A DNA stretch of 64,000 nt from Jeotgalicoccus halotolerans (GTDB lineage Bacteria; Bacillota; Bacilli; Staphylococcales; Salinicoccaceae), in contig NZ_QUMW01000015.1 in NCBI RefSeq assembly GCF_003387165.1, forward strand, positions 62,001 to 126,000, in the 5' to 3' direction. A program made the position numbers and the translations under genes. Shown in pieces: positions 1 to 8,797 of the stretch (positions are counted from its first letter, which is position 1; each line of letters begins with the position of its first letter). The notes below the pieces were generated by a model. It searched no databases, was not told where the DNA came from, and was given only the letters and a program-made list of their open reading frames with translations.

Positions 1-738
1 TTCCCCGGGAATTCTAGACTGGAACTTCATGTATCCTGTACCAACCGGGTTTTGTTCAATCACTGCACCCGTATCACTGCCGATTGCATTCGCAGCTTTA
101 TCGAATTCTTCGCCGCCTTCAGCTCGGAGTCCGTAATATTCATCTGCCGTCATATCGAGCCCTGCATTGTCAATTGCGTTCTGATAATCTTCATCGATAA
201 CTGCTTTAGAAACGATACCGCCGGCATCGTGCGCCAGATAATTCGGCAGCGCCGCAAATGGATATTCCGTTACCACTTCGACCGTATAGTCATCAAGCAC
301 ATTAATTTCTTCAATCATTTCAAAAATATTCGCCCGTGATGACGCAACAGCCGGGTCAACAATACGTTCGATACTCGCTTTAAAAGCTTCCGCATTAAAG
401 TCTGTGCCGTCATGGAACTTCACATCATCTCTCAACTTAAATTTCCAGGTTGTATCATTCACCTGTTCAAAATCCGCGGCCAGTGTCATTTCCGGTTCCA
501 TATTCTCGTCTATATCAAATAATCCTTCATATAATACATCTCTCCGCTGATCCGACGGCAGATCATTTTGCCCCGCCGGGTCAAGCGATGAAGTATCACT
601 TGCATAAGATGCGATAAAATCTCCCCCTGAAGTATTCGTTTCGCCGTCTTCATCTGCAACTTCCACATTTGCATCACTCGTACAAGCTGCAAGTCCAAGT
701 GCCATTGCAGCGATAGTTAAACGTTTGAAATACTTCAT
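1..738 (-). CDS. Peptide-type ABC transporter substrate-binding lipoprotein, partial
   Basis: N-terminal 246 residues of an extracytoplasmic solute-binding protein of the OppA/DppA family (SBP family 5); the rest lies beyond the left edge. It begins with a lipoprotein signal ending in LAAC (Cys at residue 19), followed by the family start SLDPAGQNDLPSDQRR. The sequence is very close to its upstream neighbour at 784-2466, so the two are a tandem duplicate. The ATG at 738 is preferred: an AGGGGG ribosome site sits 9 nt upstream, while the in-frame ATG at 747 directly abuts that site. Only 45 bp separate it from the upstream copy, so co-transcription is likely. It probably feeds the divergent permease operon at 2772-6732; the substrate cannot be read from sequence. 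Confidence 0.9.
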   Translation of the reverse strand, partial: MKYFKRLTIAAMALGLAACTSDANVEVADEDGETNTSGGDFIASYASDTSSLDPAGQNDLPSDQRRDVLYEGLFDIDENMEPEMTLAADFEQVNDTTWKFKLRDDVKFHDGTDFNAEAFKASIERIVDPAVASSRANIFEMIEEINVLDDYTVEVVTEYPFAALPNYLAHDAGGIVSKAVIDEDYQNAIDNAGLDMTADEYYGLRAEGGEEFDKAANAIGSDTGAVIEQNPVGTGYMKFQSRIPGE

Positions 739-783
739 ATTATACATCCCCCTGGATTAAGGTCATTTTTTTATGATAAAACC

Positions 784-2466
784 CTACTGCTCATTAATAG
801 TGACATTTCTGAAATCCGGTTTATTAAAGTGGCTGATATAGAGCCCTTCTACTTCGGTACGTGCAGCATTCGCACTCTGCGCCTGCCTGATAAAGACTGC
901 CGGCTGTTCTTCTACGAGTATTTCATCAATTTCCTGATAGATTGCTTCGCGCTTGTTATCATCCAGCTCTCTTCGCCCTTGTTCAAGCAGCTCATCAACT
1001 TCTTCGCTGTCAAAGAAAGTACGGTTGCCGCCTGCTCCCTGCATCGATGAATGGAACAGCGGCCAAATGCCCTGATCCGGGTCGCCGACAGGATTCGGCC
1101 AGCCGAGAATGAATAAGTCGTGCTCCCCGTTTGATACTGCTTCCAGGTAAGCACCCCATTCAAGCTGTTCAATATTTAAATTAATTCCGACTTCTTTCAG
1201 TTCTTCCTGAAGGTAAATCGCAAGGTCGACACGCTCTGGTGAGTCATTTGTCATAATCGTTAAGTCAAAGCCGTCACCGTAGCCTGCTTCTTCAAGCAAC
1301 TCTTTCGCACGTTCCGGATCGTACTGGAGATCTTCAAGATTTTCGTTATACCCGAGAATTTCCTCTTGAAGAGCGCCTTTCATGGTGCGGCCGATACCGT
1401 AGTATATTCCGTCCATAATCGTTTCTTTGTCGACCATATGGCCGATTGCCTGCCGTACCCGTTTATCCTCAAGCGGCCCTTCTTGTGTGTTCATGCCGAT
1501 ATATTCGTTAGACAGGTTGTAAACCGGATGTGTTTCCATTTCCGGATGGTTCTCTATACGGTCCCACTGAGCATTATCAAATCCCTGAATAAAATGAGAC
1601 TGGCCGGTTTCAAGTTCAGCGATTCTTGAGGCATCTTCTGCAACGACTTTAAATGTAATCGTATCGAGTTTCGCCGGTGTATCCCAATAGTCTTCGAAGC
1701 GTTCAACGACTACATTTTCACCAGGCGAACGGGACTGAAATTTCATATAGCCTGTACCGACAGGTTTCTGTTCAACGACTGCACCGGTATGACTGCCCGC
1801 TTCTTCTGCTGCTTCTTCATAAGCTTCGCCGCCGTTTTCACGCAGACTGTAAAACTCATCCAGTGTCATATCAAGTCCTGCTTCATCAATCGCATTCTGA
1901 TAATCTTCATCGATAACTGTCGTAGAGACCATGCCGCCCGCATCGTGTGCCAGATAATTCGGCAGTGCCGCAAACGGATACTCCGTAATGATTTCAACTG
2001 TATAATCATCGATAACGTTGACTTCTTCTATCATTTCGAAAATATTCGCGCGGGATGATGCGACTGCAGGATCGACAATTCTTTCGATATTCGCTTTTAC
2101 TGCTTCAGCGGTAAATTCAGTGCCGTCGTGAAACTTAACGCCTTCCCGCAGATGGAACTCCCAAGTTGTCTCATCTGTCTGTTCGTATGTCTCAGCAAGA
2201 CGCGGTTCCGGTTCAAGGTCGTCATTTAAGTAAAGCAGTCCTTCGTAAATCACATTTCTCCGCTGGTCTGAAGGCAGATCGTTCTGCCCTGCCGGGTCAA
2301 GCGAAGAAACATCCGTGGCGTAAGATGCAACAAGATCTCCGCCTGCCGCCGGTTCTTCTGTATTTCCTTCTTCATCTGAAACTTCGACATCCGAGTCGCT
2401 CGTACAGGCAGCGAGCACGAATATAAGTGCAGCCAGTAATAAATATGTATAATATTTCTTTGCCAA
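784..2466 (-). CDS. Peptide-type ABC transporter substrate-binding lipoprotein
   Basis: Complete 560-residue solute-binding protein of the OppA/DppA/GsiB family, anchored outside the membrane. The signal peptide ends in the lipobox LAAC with the lipidated Cys at residue 21, followed by an acidic linker (about residues 22-42) and the full-length binding fold. The start is TTG with GGAGG about 8 nt upstream; no nearby ATG fits. It is divergent from the permease/ATPase genes beginning at 2772, and a CcpA-type site lies in the shared upstream region. The likely substrate is a di- or oligopeptide, but nickel-chelate or glutathione binding occurs in the same family, so the ligand is open. Confidence 0.92.
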   Translation of the reverse strand: MAKKYYTYLLLAALIFVLAACTSDSDVEVSDEEGNTEEPAAGGDLVASYATDVSSLDPAGQNDLPSDQRRNVIYEGLLYLNDDLEPEPRLAETYEQTDETTWEFHLREGVKFHDGTEFTAEAVKANIERIVDPAVASSRANIFEMIEEVNVIDDYTVEIITEYPFAALPNYLAHDAGGMVSTTVIDEDYQNAIDEAGLDMTLDEFYSLRENGGEAYEEAAEEAGSHTGAVVEQKPVGTGYMKFQSRSPGENVVVERFEDYWDTPAKLDTITFKVVAEDASRIAELETGQSHFIQGFDNAQWDRIENHPEMETHPVYNLSNEYIGMNTQEGPLEDKRVRQAIGHMVDKETIMDGIYYGIGRTMKGALQEEILGYNENLEDLQYDPERAKELLEEAGYGDGFDLTIMTNDSPERVDLAIYLQEELKEVGINLNIEQLEWGAYLEAVSNGEHDLFILGWPNPVGDPDQGIWPLFHSSMQGAGGNRTFFDSEEVDELLEQGRRELDDNKREAIYQEIDEILVEEQPAVFIRQAQSANAARTEVEGLYISHFNKPDFRNVTINEQ

Positions 2467-2604
2467 TTTACAGCCTCCGTTATTGTGATATAATCAATTC
2501 ATAGTAAATATATATGCATTGTAATCCAGATTATATCACTCGGAATTAAAGAGTTGCAACATCTATTTTAAAATTACAGACTGCTGCAACCCTTGGGGGG
2601 CTTA

Positions 2605-2618
2605 AGGAAACGTTTTCA
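2605..2618 (-). promoter_or_regulatory. Catabolite-responsive element (CcpA site)
   Basis: On the minus strand the 14 bases TGAAAACGTTTCCT match the Gram-positive cre consensus TGWAARCGYTWNCW at every position. It lies in the 305-bp divergent region between the substrate-binding lipoprotein gene and the permease operon, so CcpA could control one or both. Binding is inferred from the match alone. Confidence 0.65.
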
Positions 2619-2623
2619 ATTAT

Positions 2624-2692
2624 CTATACTTTTGTGAATATTGGCAGTAAAAAGTATAGACTTAAGGGATTCATTCTTGGTATAGTCTATAC
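2624..2692. promoter_or_regulatory. Array of GTATAG/CTATAC inverted half-sites
   Basis: Four copies of one 6-base half-site lie here: CTATAC at 2624-2629, GTATAG at 2654-2659, GTATAG at 2680-2685 and CTATAC at 2687-2692. The first two form a wide inverted repeat (CTATACTTTT with AAAAGTATAG). The last two form a tight palindrome GTATAG-T-CTATAC inside the spacer of the proposed permease-operon promoter. This looks like the operator of a dimeric repressor; the regulator is not identifiable from the window. Confidence 0.45.
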
Positions 2693-2705
2693 AACGATAT
2701 ATTAT
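2677..2705 (+). promoter_or_regulatory. Candidate sigma-A promoter of the peptide permease operon
   Basis: TTGGTA (2677-2682), a 17-base spacer and TATTAT (2700-2705) lie about 65 bp upstream of the first permease gene. The palindrome GTATAG-T-CTATAC occupies the spacer, a position where a repressor would block RNA polymerase. Confidence 0.45.
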
Positions 2706-2771
2706 GAATAAATATGTCTGTTACATTTAGATTTATCTTAATATTTAGTTTTTAGAGGGGGTTTAAGTTGT

Positions 2772-3680
2772 ATGTCAAATATACAACCAAGTCAGGTTCC
2801 AGTAAGAAAACCTGCCAATCGTAGACTCGACAATTTCAAAGACTTCTATAAGAAGCTTCGAAAAAACAAAGCAGCGCTTGTCGGTCTTTACGTATTGGTA
2901 TTTTTATTTTTCGTTTCAATCTTTGGCGCACTGGACGCTAACTATAATATATTGGGCGTGAATTCAAACGCTACAAACCTTACTGATAAACTGCTGGGTC
3001 CTTCAGCGCAGTACTGGTTTGGAACAGATCACCTGGGCCGCGATATCTTTTATCGTATTCTTCACGGAATGTACATAACACTGGGTGTAGGTTTCGCAGC
3101 AACCTTTATGGCTGCCTTAGTCGGAGTGCCGATTGGTCTCCTTGCAGGTTATTACGGCGGATGGCTTGATACTGTCATCATGCGTTTAATGGATGTCCTG
3201 CTTGCATTCCCGGGCATCCTGCTTGCACTTGCGATTGTCAGTGTTCTCGGCGGAAGTACGATTAACGTTACCGTCGCTATTGCAATCGGAGCACTGCCGC
3301 AGTTCGCACGTATTGTCCGCGGGTCTACGCTGACAACGAGGAAACTCGAGTATATCGACGCAATCAGAGCACTCGGTGCAAAAGACGGAAAAATTATATT
3401 CCAGCACATTCTGCCGAATATAATGTCGCCGATTATCGTTAACACAACTCTATTTATCGCAACTGCGATTTTATCAGCAGCGGGTCTGTCTTTCCTAGGG
3501 TTAGGTGTACAGCCGCCGACTCCTGAGTGGGGGGCTATGCTTAACGACGGACGTAACTACATGTACCAGGCAGCCCACATTACATTCTTCCCTGGTATGA
3601 TGATCGTTATCGTAGTACTCGCATTTAACTTATTCGGAGATGGTCTTCGCGATGCTCTGGATCCGAAAGCCAAGAAATAG
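2772..3680 (+). CDS. Peptide-type ABC transporter permease (DppC/OppC-like)
   Basis: Inner-membrane permease subunit, 302 residues, of the DppC/OppC family. After a cytoplasmic N-terminal stretch there is one membrane segment (about residues 35-52), the family motif FGTDHLGRDIF, five further membrane segments and an EAA loop (DAIRALGAKDG) that docks on the ATPases. Translation starts at ATG 2772 after GAGGGGG about 10 nt upstream. It is the first gene of a four-gene operon; having the C-type permease before the B-type permease reverses the usual B-C order. It should pair with the 3693 permease, the ATPases at 4629 and 5626, and the divergent lipoproteins. Confidence 0.92.
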   Translation: MSNIQPSQVPVRKPANRRLDNFKDFYKKLRKNKAALVGLYVLVFLFFVSIFGALDANYNILGVNSNATNLTDKLLGPSAQYWFGTDHLGRDIFYRILHGMYITLGVGFAATFMAALVGVPIGLLAGYYGGWLDTVIMRLMDVLLAFPGILLALAIVSVLGGSTINVTVAIAIGALPQFARIVRGSTLTTRKLEYIDAIRALGAKDGKIIFQHILPNIMSPIIVNTTLFIATAILSAAGLSFLGLGVQPPTPEWGAMLNDGRNYMYQAAHITFFPGMMIVIVVLAFNLFGDGLRDALDPKAKK

Positions 3681-3692
3681 GAGGAGGATATC

Positions 3693-4613
3693 ATGACAAA
3701 ATTTATAATTCGCAGATTGCTGCAGCTTATTCCCGTGCTCCTCGGAGTTACGGTGCTCGTATTCAGTCTGATGCACCTCACTCCGGGTAACCCTGCTGTG
3801 ATTATGGCCGGAGAAAGTGCACCGGAAGCTACTGTTAAAGCGATTGAGGCAAGGCTCGGGCTAAACGACCCGCTTTACGAGCAGTATTTCAGATTTTTAG
3901 GGAACGCGGCACAGCTGGACTTCGGTTCTTCTATCCGTGACAACATTCCCGTTTTCAACCATATCAGCGCACGTTTTGCAATTACACTTGAACTATCTGT
4001 AATGGCTATGATCTTCAGTGTTTTCTGGGGTCTGTTAGCCGGGATTATTTCAGCAGTAAGAAGATATACATTTGAAGATGTTGCAATGATGGTCGTTGCA
4101 CTGTTCGGTCTGTCAATGCCGAACTTCTGGCTTGGACTGATGTTAATTCAATGGTTTGCGATTGAGTTTCAGATCTTTAAACCTACAGGCTGGGGCAGTC
4201 TTGAACAGAACGTTCTGCCGGTTATTACGCTCGGTACGGCCGGTGCTGCCATAATTGCACGTATGACACGAAGCAGTATGCTCGATGTTATTGATCAGGA
4301 TTACATTCGTACCGCACGTGCCAAAGGTGTTAAAGAAGGTACAGTTATTTTACGCCACGCGCTTAAAAACGCGATGATTCCGGTAATTACTGTTATCGGT
4401 ATTCAGTTCGGTTCATTCCTGTCCGGTTCTGTACTTACGGAAAGTGTTTTCGCAATCAATGGACTCGGAAGGTTAATCATCGATTCAATCCTTCAGCGCG
4501 ACTTCCCTGTCGTTCAGGGTGCAATACTCGTTATCGCGGTAGTGTTCGTTATCGTTAACCTGGTCGTTGATATTACGTATAGACTGCTGAACAAACGGGT
4601 GGACTTAAACTAA
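3693..4613 (+). CDS. Peptide-type ABC transporter permease (DppB/OppB-like)
   Basis: Second membrane subunit, 306 residues, of the DppB/OppB family. It starts with MTKFIIRRLLQLIPVLLGVT, the typical first membrane helix, followed by HLTPGNPA and then several helices. The EAA loop (ARAKGVKEGTVILRHALKNA) lies near residue 210. AGGAGG precedes the ATG by 7 nt, and 12 bp separate it from the upstream permease. Together the two permeases form the channel of a type I ABC importer. Confidence 0.92.
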   Translation: MTKFIIRRLLQLIPVLLGVTVLVFSLMHLTPGNPAVIMAGESAPEATVKAIEARLGLNDPLYEQYFRFLGNAAQLDFGSSIRDNIPVFNHISARFAITLELSVMAMIFSVFWGLLAGIISAVRRYTFEDVAMMVVALFGLSMPNFWLGLMLIQWFAIEFQIFKPTGWGSLEQNVLPVITLGTAGAAIIARMTRSSMLDVIDQDYIRTARAKGVKEGTVILRHALKNAMIPVITVIGIQFGSFLSGSVLTESVFAINGLGRLIIDSILQRDFPVVQGAILVIAVVFVIVNLVVDITYRLLNKRVDLN

Positions 4614-4628
4614 GAAGGAGTGAAAATC

Positions 4629-5636
4629 ATGTCAGAAGAAATGATTCTCGATATAGAAGATCTCCGCACTTCCTTCTTCGTTGATTCCAACGAAGTAAAG
4701 GCTGTCGACGGAGTAACATTCCAGGTTCCTAAAGGTAAAACTTTAGGTATCGTTGGAGAGAGCGGGTCAGGTAAAAGTATTTCTGCCCTCTCGGTTTTAA
4801 GATTAATAGAAAGCCCCGGTGAAATTATCGGAGGCAGCATTAAATATAAAGGCGAGGATTTAACAAAAGTTAAAAATTCGCGCATGCGCCAAATCCGAGG
4901 TAATGAAATCTCAATGATTTTCCAGGAGCCGATGACGTCGCTTAACCCGACATTTACTATCGGCCAGCAGCTTCGTGAATCTTATAAAATTCACGAAGGT
5001 CTCGGTAAAAAAGAAGGTACAAAACGTGCAATTGAGATGCTTGAACTCGTCGGCATTCCTTCACCGGAAAAACGCGTTGACCAGTATCCTTTCGAACTCT
5101 CAGGCGGTATGAGACAGCGCGTTATGATTGCGATGGCATTGGCCTGCAAGCCTGAACTGCTTATCGCAGACGAGCCGACAACTGCCCTCGATGTAACAAT
5201 TCAGGCGCAGATTCTCGAACTGATTAAAGAACTTCAGGAAGAGATCGGCATGAGTGTTGTTATGATTACACACGACCTCGGTGTTGTTGCGGAGACGTGT
5301 GATTATGTCGCTGTAATGTATGCCGGGAAAGTTGTTGAATTCGCTGATGTTTATACATTATTTGAAAATCCGAAACACCCTTATACTGTCGGACTCTTAA
5401 ATTCACTGCCGCGCCACGATAAATCGCAGGATGAGCTGATTCCGATTAAAGGTAATGTACCTGCACCAAACGAAATGCCGTCCGGCTGCCGTTTTGCACC
5501 CCGCTGCCCTTTCGCATCGGATATTTGCAACACACTGCCCGAACTCGAAGATCAGGGAGACGGCAACGAAGTCAGATGCTGGATTTATACTGATCAGTGG
5601 GATGGAGATAAGGAGGTACAGGTCAATGCCAAGTAA
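4629..5636 (+). CDS. Peptide-type ABC transporter ATPase (DppD/OppD-like)
   Basis: Cytoplasmic ATPase of the importer, 335 residues. Visible elements are Walker A GESGSGKS, the Q-loop region [11 protein letters not shown], signature LSGGMRQR, Walker [13 protein letters not shown], and the C-terminal oligopeptide-ATPase extension with a cysteine cluster ([14 protein letters not shown]). ATG 4629 is chosen because AAGGAG lies 8 nt upstream; an in-frame GTG at 4620 overlaps that ribosome site. Its 3' end overlaps the next gene by 11 bp, which suggests translational coupling of the ATPase pair. Confidence 0.93.
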   Translation: MSEEMILDIEDLRTSFFVDSNEVKAVDGVTFQVPKGKTLGIVGESGSGKSISALSVLRLIESPGEIIGGSIKYKGEDLTKVKNSRMRQIRGNEISMIFQEPMTSLNPTFTIGQQLRESYKIHEGLGKKEGTKRAIEMLELVGIPSPEKRVDQYPFELSGGMRQRVMIAMALACKPELLIADEPTTALDVTIQAQILELIKELQEEIGMSVVMITHDLGVVAETCDYVAVMYAGKVVEFADVYTLFENPKHPYTVGLLNSLPRHDKSQDELIPIKGNVPAPNEMPSGCRFAPRCPFASDICNTLPELEDQGDGNEVRCWIYTDQWDGDKEVQVNAK

Positions 5637-6732
5637 ACAGCCATTATTAAATGTTGAAAATCTGGAACAGCACTTCCCGATTAAAGGAGGTATCCTCGGA
5701 CGTACAGTCAATCATGTGAAAGCTGTCGACGGTATTACTTTTTCAATCGATAAAGGTGAAACGATAGCAGTTGTTGGGGAGTCAGGCTGTGGTAAATCAA
5801 CTACAGGCCGTGCTATTCTTCGTCTCGATGAACCTACTGGCGGTAAAGTTGAGTTCGAAGGCCAGGACGTTCTTGCCATGTCTAAAGATGAGATGCGCAA
5901 AATGAGAAAAGATATGCAGATTATTTTCCAGGATCCTTATGCGTCATTAAACCCGCGTAAAACTGTCAGACAGACATTATGGGAAGCCATGGATATTCAA
6001 AAAGTCGTTCCCCGCAAAGAGCGCAACGACCGTATTATTGAATTGATGGAAACTGTAGGACTGCAGCGTCACCAGATCGACCGCTACCCTCATGAATTTT
6101 CAGGCGGGCAGCGCCAGCGTATCGGGATTGCACGTGCGCTCTCAGTTAATCCTAAATTAATCATTTGTGATGAGGCCGTATCTGCGCTGGACGTATCAAT
6201 CCAGGCTCAGGTGCTTAACCTGTTAAAGAGACTGCAGCGCGATCTCGGATTAACTTATCTCTTTATCTCTCATGACCTTGGTGTTGTCCGTCATATTGCC
6301 GACCGCATCATCGTAATGTATTTAGGGAAAATCGTTGAGGTCGGAGATACAGATTCTATCTTTGAAAACCCTCAGCACCCGTACACGAAAGCATTGCTGT
6401 CAGCAATACCTGTACCGGACCCGCGTAAAAAATCAGAACGCATTTTCCTGCGCGGCGATGTGCCGTCACCGATTGATCCTCCGACGGGCTGCCGCTTCCA
6501 TACGAGATGCCCGTTCGCGACAGATCACTGCCGTACGGAAGTCCCGGAGCTTGAGCAGAAAGATGCTGAATACGCAGGCTTCCACAAAGTTGCATGTCAC
6601 TATGCATTAGACATCCAAAGAGGGAAACACGAACCGCAGTACGAAATGTACAACGTCCGTGAAATACTCGATGATGAAAGTGAAGACGCAGCAACAGATA
6701 AAGGCGAAGAATATACAAAAACTGAAAAATAA
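5626..6732 (+). CDS. Peptide-type ABC transporter ATPase (DppF/OppF-like)
   Basis: Second ATPase of the importer, 368 residues: Walker A GESGCGKS, Q-loop IFQDPYASLNPR, signature FSGGQRQR, Walker B LIICDEAVSALD, and the C-terminal extension with cysteines (CRFHTRCPFATDHC). The start at 5626 follows AAGGAGG by 9 nt and lies inside the end of the preceding ATPase gene. The last ~25 residues are strongly charged and not conserved in the family. A strong terminator follows directly, so this closes the operon. Confidence 0.93.
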   Translation: MPSKQPLLNVENLEQHFPIKGGILGRTVNHVKAVDGITFSIDKGETIAVVGESGCGKSTTGRAILRLDEPTGGKVEFEGQDVLAMSKDEMRKMRKDMQIIFQDPYASLNPRKTVRQTLWEAMDIQKVVPRKERNDRIIELMETVGLQRHQIDRYPHEFSGGQRQRIGIARALSVNPKLIICDEAVSALDVSIQAQVLNLLKRLQRDLGLTYLFISHDLGVVRHIADRIIVMYLGKIVEVGDTDSIFENPQHPYTKALLSAIPVPDPRKKSERIFLRGDVPSPIDPPTGCRFHTRCPFATDHCRTEVPELEQKDAEYAGFHKVACHYALDIQRGKHEPQYEMYNVREILDDESEDAATDKGEEYTKTEK

Positions 6733-6739
6733 TGATAAG

Positions 6740-6766
6740 GTCCCCGCAATTGCGGGGGCTTTTTTT
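6740..6766 (+). terminator. Rho-independent terminator of the peptide permease operon
   Basis: A perfect CCCCGC/GCGGGG stem with AATT loop is followed by seven T residues, 8 bp after the last ATPase stop codon. Confidence 0.9.
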
Positions 6767-6777
6767 GGTTGGGGAGG

Positions 6778-6958
6778 TTGGACGTTGTCGTTTGTTTCGA
6801 CGACGACGTTTAACGGGACTTGGATGGTGTCGTTTAATTTGACGACGACGTTTAACGGGGCTTGGATGGTGTCGTTTAATTTGACGACGACGTTTAACAA
6901 GGGTTGGATGGTGTCGTTTACTTCGACGACGACGTTTAACAAGGTTTGGATGGTGTCG
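6778..6958. repeat. 42-bp tandem repeat (minisatellite), about 4.3 copies
   Basis: The landmark TTGGA.G.TGTCG recurs at 6778, 6820, 6862, 6904 and 6946, exactly 42 bp apart. Each unit also carries a GACGACGACGTTTAAC block. Copies differ at a few positions, mainly at GGGAC/GGGGC/AAGGG/AAGGT and TTAATTT/TTACTTC. As 42 is a multiple of three, both strands stay open across the array and can be read as 14-residue repeats, but no ribosome site or plausible start is present, so I treat it as non-coding. The array fills most of the gap between two terminators (6733-7094). Confidence 0.9.
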
Positions 6959-7040
6959 GTCATCATAATTACTAAAAAAGTAATCTTGGTTAAAATCTAT
7001 GAATTTTTCTGGTCTGATATCACTCGAATCCCGTCATCAA

Positions 7041-7075
7041 AAAATCCGCACCTCAAAACCGAGATGCGGATTTTT
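7041..7075 (-). terminator. Terminator of the MFS/DUF456 operon
   Basis: Inverted repeat AAAATCCGCA / TGCGGATTTTT with a short inner CTC/GAG pairing. The A-run on one side and T-run on the other make it usable in both directions. It lies 20 bp after the DUF456 stop codon. Confidence 0.8.
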
Positions 7076-7094
7076 ATCATATATCGTATAGAGT

Positions 7095-7580
7095 CTAATA
7101 TAAAAATACATCTAACAGGAAGAATATAACCAGGAAGATGTATATTATCACATCGAAGATTGCACTTGAGATAAAGGCTAAAAATGAGCCTACTGATGCT
7201 TTCAACGCCTTGCTCATATCTTTTATCTGTATGAATTCCACAAAGAATACGAAGACAAAAGGTACGAACAACACACCGAACGGCGGGTAAACAAACATTC
7301 CGACAATAGCACCGATAATTGCTGCCCATTCGCCTTTTTTACTGCCTCCGAATTTTTTCACGAAGTAACTGTTTGCTGCCACGTCACTGATAAGCGCTAC
7401 GAGTGTCAGCGCTCCGGCGATTACCCAGAACATCCATGACAGTTCGTCGCCGATGAAAAAGTTGTATACTAAAAATCCTATCCAGAACATGAGTACTGAA
7501 GGCAGCACTGGATATATGATTCCGGCAAATCCGAGTACAAATGATGCGATGACAATGAGCCATAAAATAATGTCCATCAA
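7095..7580 (-). CDS. DUF456 family membrane protein
   Basis: Small integral membrane protein, 161 residues, with about five hydrophobic segments. The first half carries the DUF456 pattern GFAGIIYPVLPSVLMFWIG, and a glycine-rich stretch GEWAAIIGAIVGMFV..PFG follows near the middle. No biochemical role is established for the family. Its start overlaps the stop of the MFS gene by 4 bp (7577-7580), so the two are translationally coupled and probably function together. Confidence 0.8.
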   Translation of the reverse strand: MMDIILWLIVIASFVLGFAGIIYPVLPSVLMFWIGFLVYNFFIGDELSWMFWVIAGALTLVALISDVAANSYFVKKFGGSKKGEWAAIIGAIVGMFVYPPFGVLFVPFVFVFFVEFIQIKDMSKALKASVGSFLAFISSAIFDVIIYIFLVIFFLLDVFLY

Positions 7581-8782
7581 ATTTCTCCTTTTCTGACTTC
7601 TTTCTTAGTAAAGAAGAACAGGATAAATGCTATAAATAAAAATGTACCACTGATGTAAAATGAATTTTCCACACCGAGCACGTCATTCGCAATACCGCCA
7701 AGCAAATTGCCGAGCAGCTGCCCGACTATCATAGCGTTAGCGAATAAGGTTGATGCGTAGCCGGGAAACTGCGGCAGCAGGTCCTGGAAATAACTGATTC
7801 CGAGACCGAGTAATATTGCTAAAAATAAAGCGAGCGGCAATTGTCCAATTAGCATCATGGTGTAGCTTTCAAAGATTCCAATCGATAAAAAGTACATGCT
7901 GCCGATAAAACCGGCAATGATTAAAAGTGTTTTTGATGATACGCGTGAAGCGACATATCCCATAAATATCATAAGCGGCACTTCAAGCCCCGCACATAAA
8001 CTTGCGAGTATACCAACTGCACTATCCGCTTCCCCTAGATACCCCGTTACAAACAGCGGCATATTCAAGAGGTACATCCATTGTCCCACGTGAAGAAAGA
8101 CAAAAGCAATAAACGGTATAAATAAAGTCAGACTGGTTAACAGATTCGGACTTTTTGGTTCCTCGTATCCGGTAATTTCAATCGTATTTTCTACCGCTGG
8201 CGGGTTTGAGTTTTTAATCAGAAAGCTCGACATAAAGACGACAGCGAACATAATGACTGTACCGAAAAACAAGCCGGTAAAATCGTAGCGGGCAAGCAGG
8301 ATGGAACCGACGAGCGGTCCGAACAGGAAACCGAAGCTGAACATCGAACGCAAAATCGTGTTTGCCATCACCGCGATACTTGAACGGTACTGGTTAATCG
8401 ATTCGCGGGCGGATGCATACAGCTGGGGCATCGCAGGAGCACCCAATGAAAAGAATATAATATAAGAAATAATCAGTATCCAGGTATTTGGAATAATTAA
8501 GAAGCTTAAAAATGCCATGATCTGCATCAAGAGAGCCGCAATGATTAAATACTTGCGGTCAAATTTGAGCCTGTCGCTGTAACGGCCGATAATCGTGTTG
8601 ACAAAAAAACTGCCGACAGCTGCCGAAGCCATGAATATACCGTAACCAGTAGAAGACATTCCATGTATTTCCGTCATAAAAATAACGAGGAAGGGGGCTG
8701 TGATCGCAACCGCCATCCCAAGCATGGTCATATTCGTTAAAAATAATTTGTAGTTCTGTATTTGAAATAAGTCTTTGATCAT
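7577..8782 (-). CDS. MFS transporter, possibly sugar-efflux (SET) type
   Basis: Major facilitator of 401 residues with about 12 membrane helices. The loop motif GRYSDRLKFDRK between helices 2 and 3 is the MFS signature region, and GFLFGPLVGS lies in helix 5. Overall layout resembles bacterial sugar-efflux (SetA-like) proteins, but this is a weak family assignment and drug export is equally possible. ATG 8782 follows GGGGGA. It is flanked by ccpE upstream (15 bp gap) on the same strand and coupled to the DUF456 gene downstream. Confidence 0.8.
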   Translation of the reverse strand: MIKDLFQIQNYKLFLTNMTMLGMAVAITAPFLVIFMTEIHGMSSTGYGIFMASAAVGSFFVNTIIGRYSDRLKFDRKYLIIAALLMQIMAFLSFLIIPNTWILIISYIIFFSLGAPAMPQLYASARESINQYRSSIAVMANTILRSMFSFGFLFGPLVGSILLARYDFTGLFFGTVIMFAVVFMSSFLIKNSNPPAVENTIEITGYEEPKSPNLLTSLTLFIPFIAFVFLHVGQWMYLLNMPLFVTGYLGEADSAVGILASLCAGLEVPLMIFMGYVASRVSSKTLLIIAGFIGSMYFLSIGIFESYTMMLIGQLPLALFLAILLGLGISYFQDLLPQFPGYASTLFANAMIVGQLLGNLLGGIANDVLGVENSFYISGTFLFIAFILFFFTKKEVRKGEI

Positions 8783-8797
8783 CTTCGTCCCCCGGCT

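Noticed and set aside
1-18. SmaI-EcoRI-XbaI-like string at the left end, resembling a cloning polylinker
   Set aside because: On the minus strand it translates as part of the binding protein (SRIPGE) and aligns with SRSPGE in the paralogue, so it is natural coding sequence.
6607-7129. Open frames on both strands through the 42-bp repeat
   Set aside because: They are open only because the repeat length is a multiple of three; no ribosome site or credible start exists, and the plus frame begins inside the ATPase gene.
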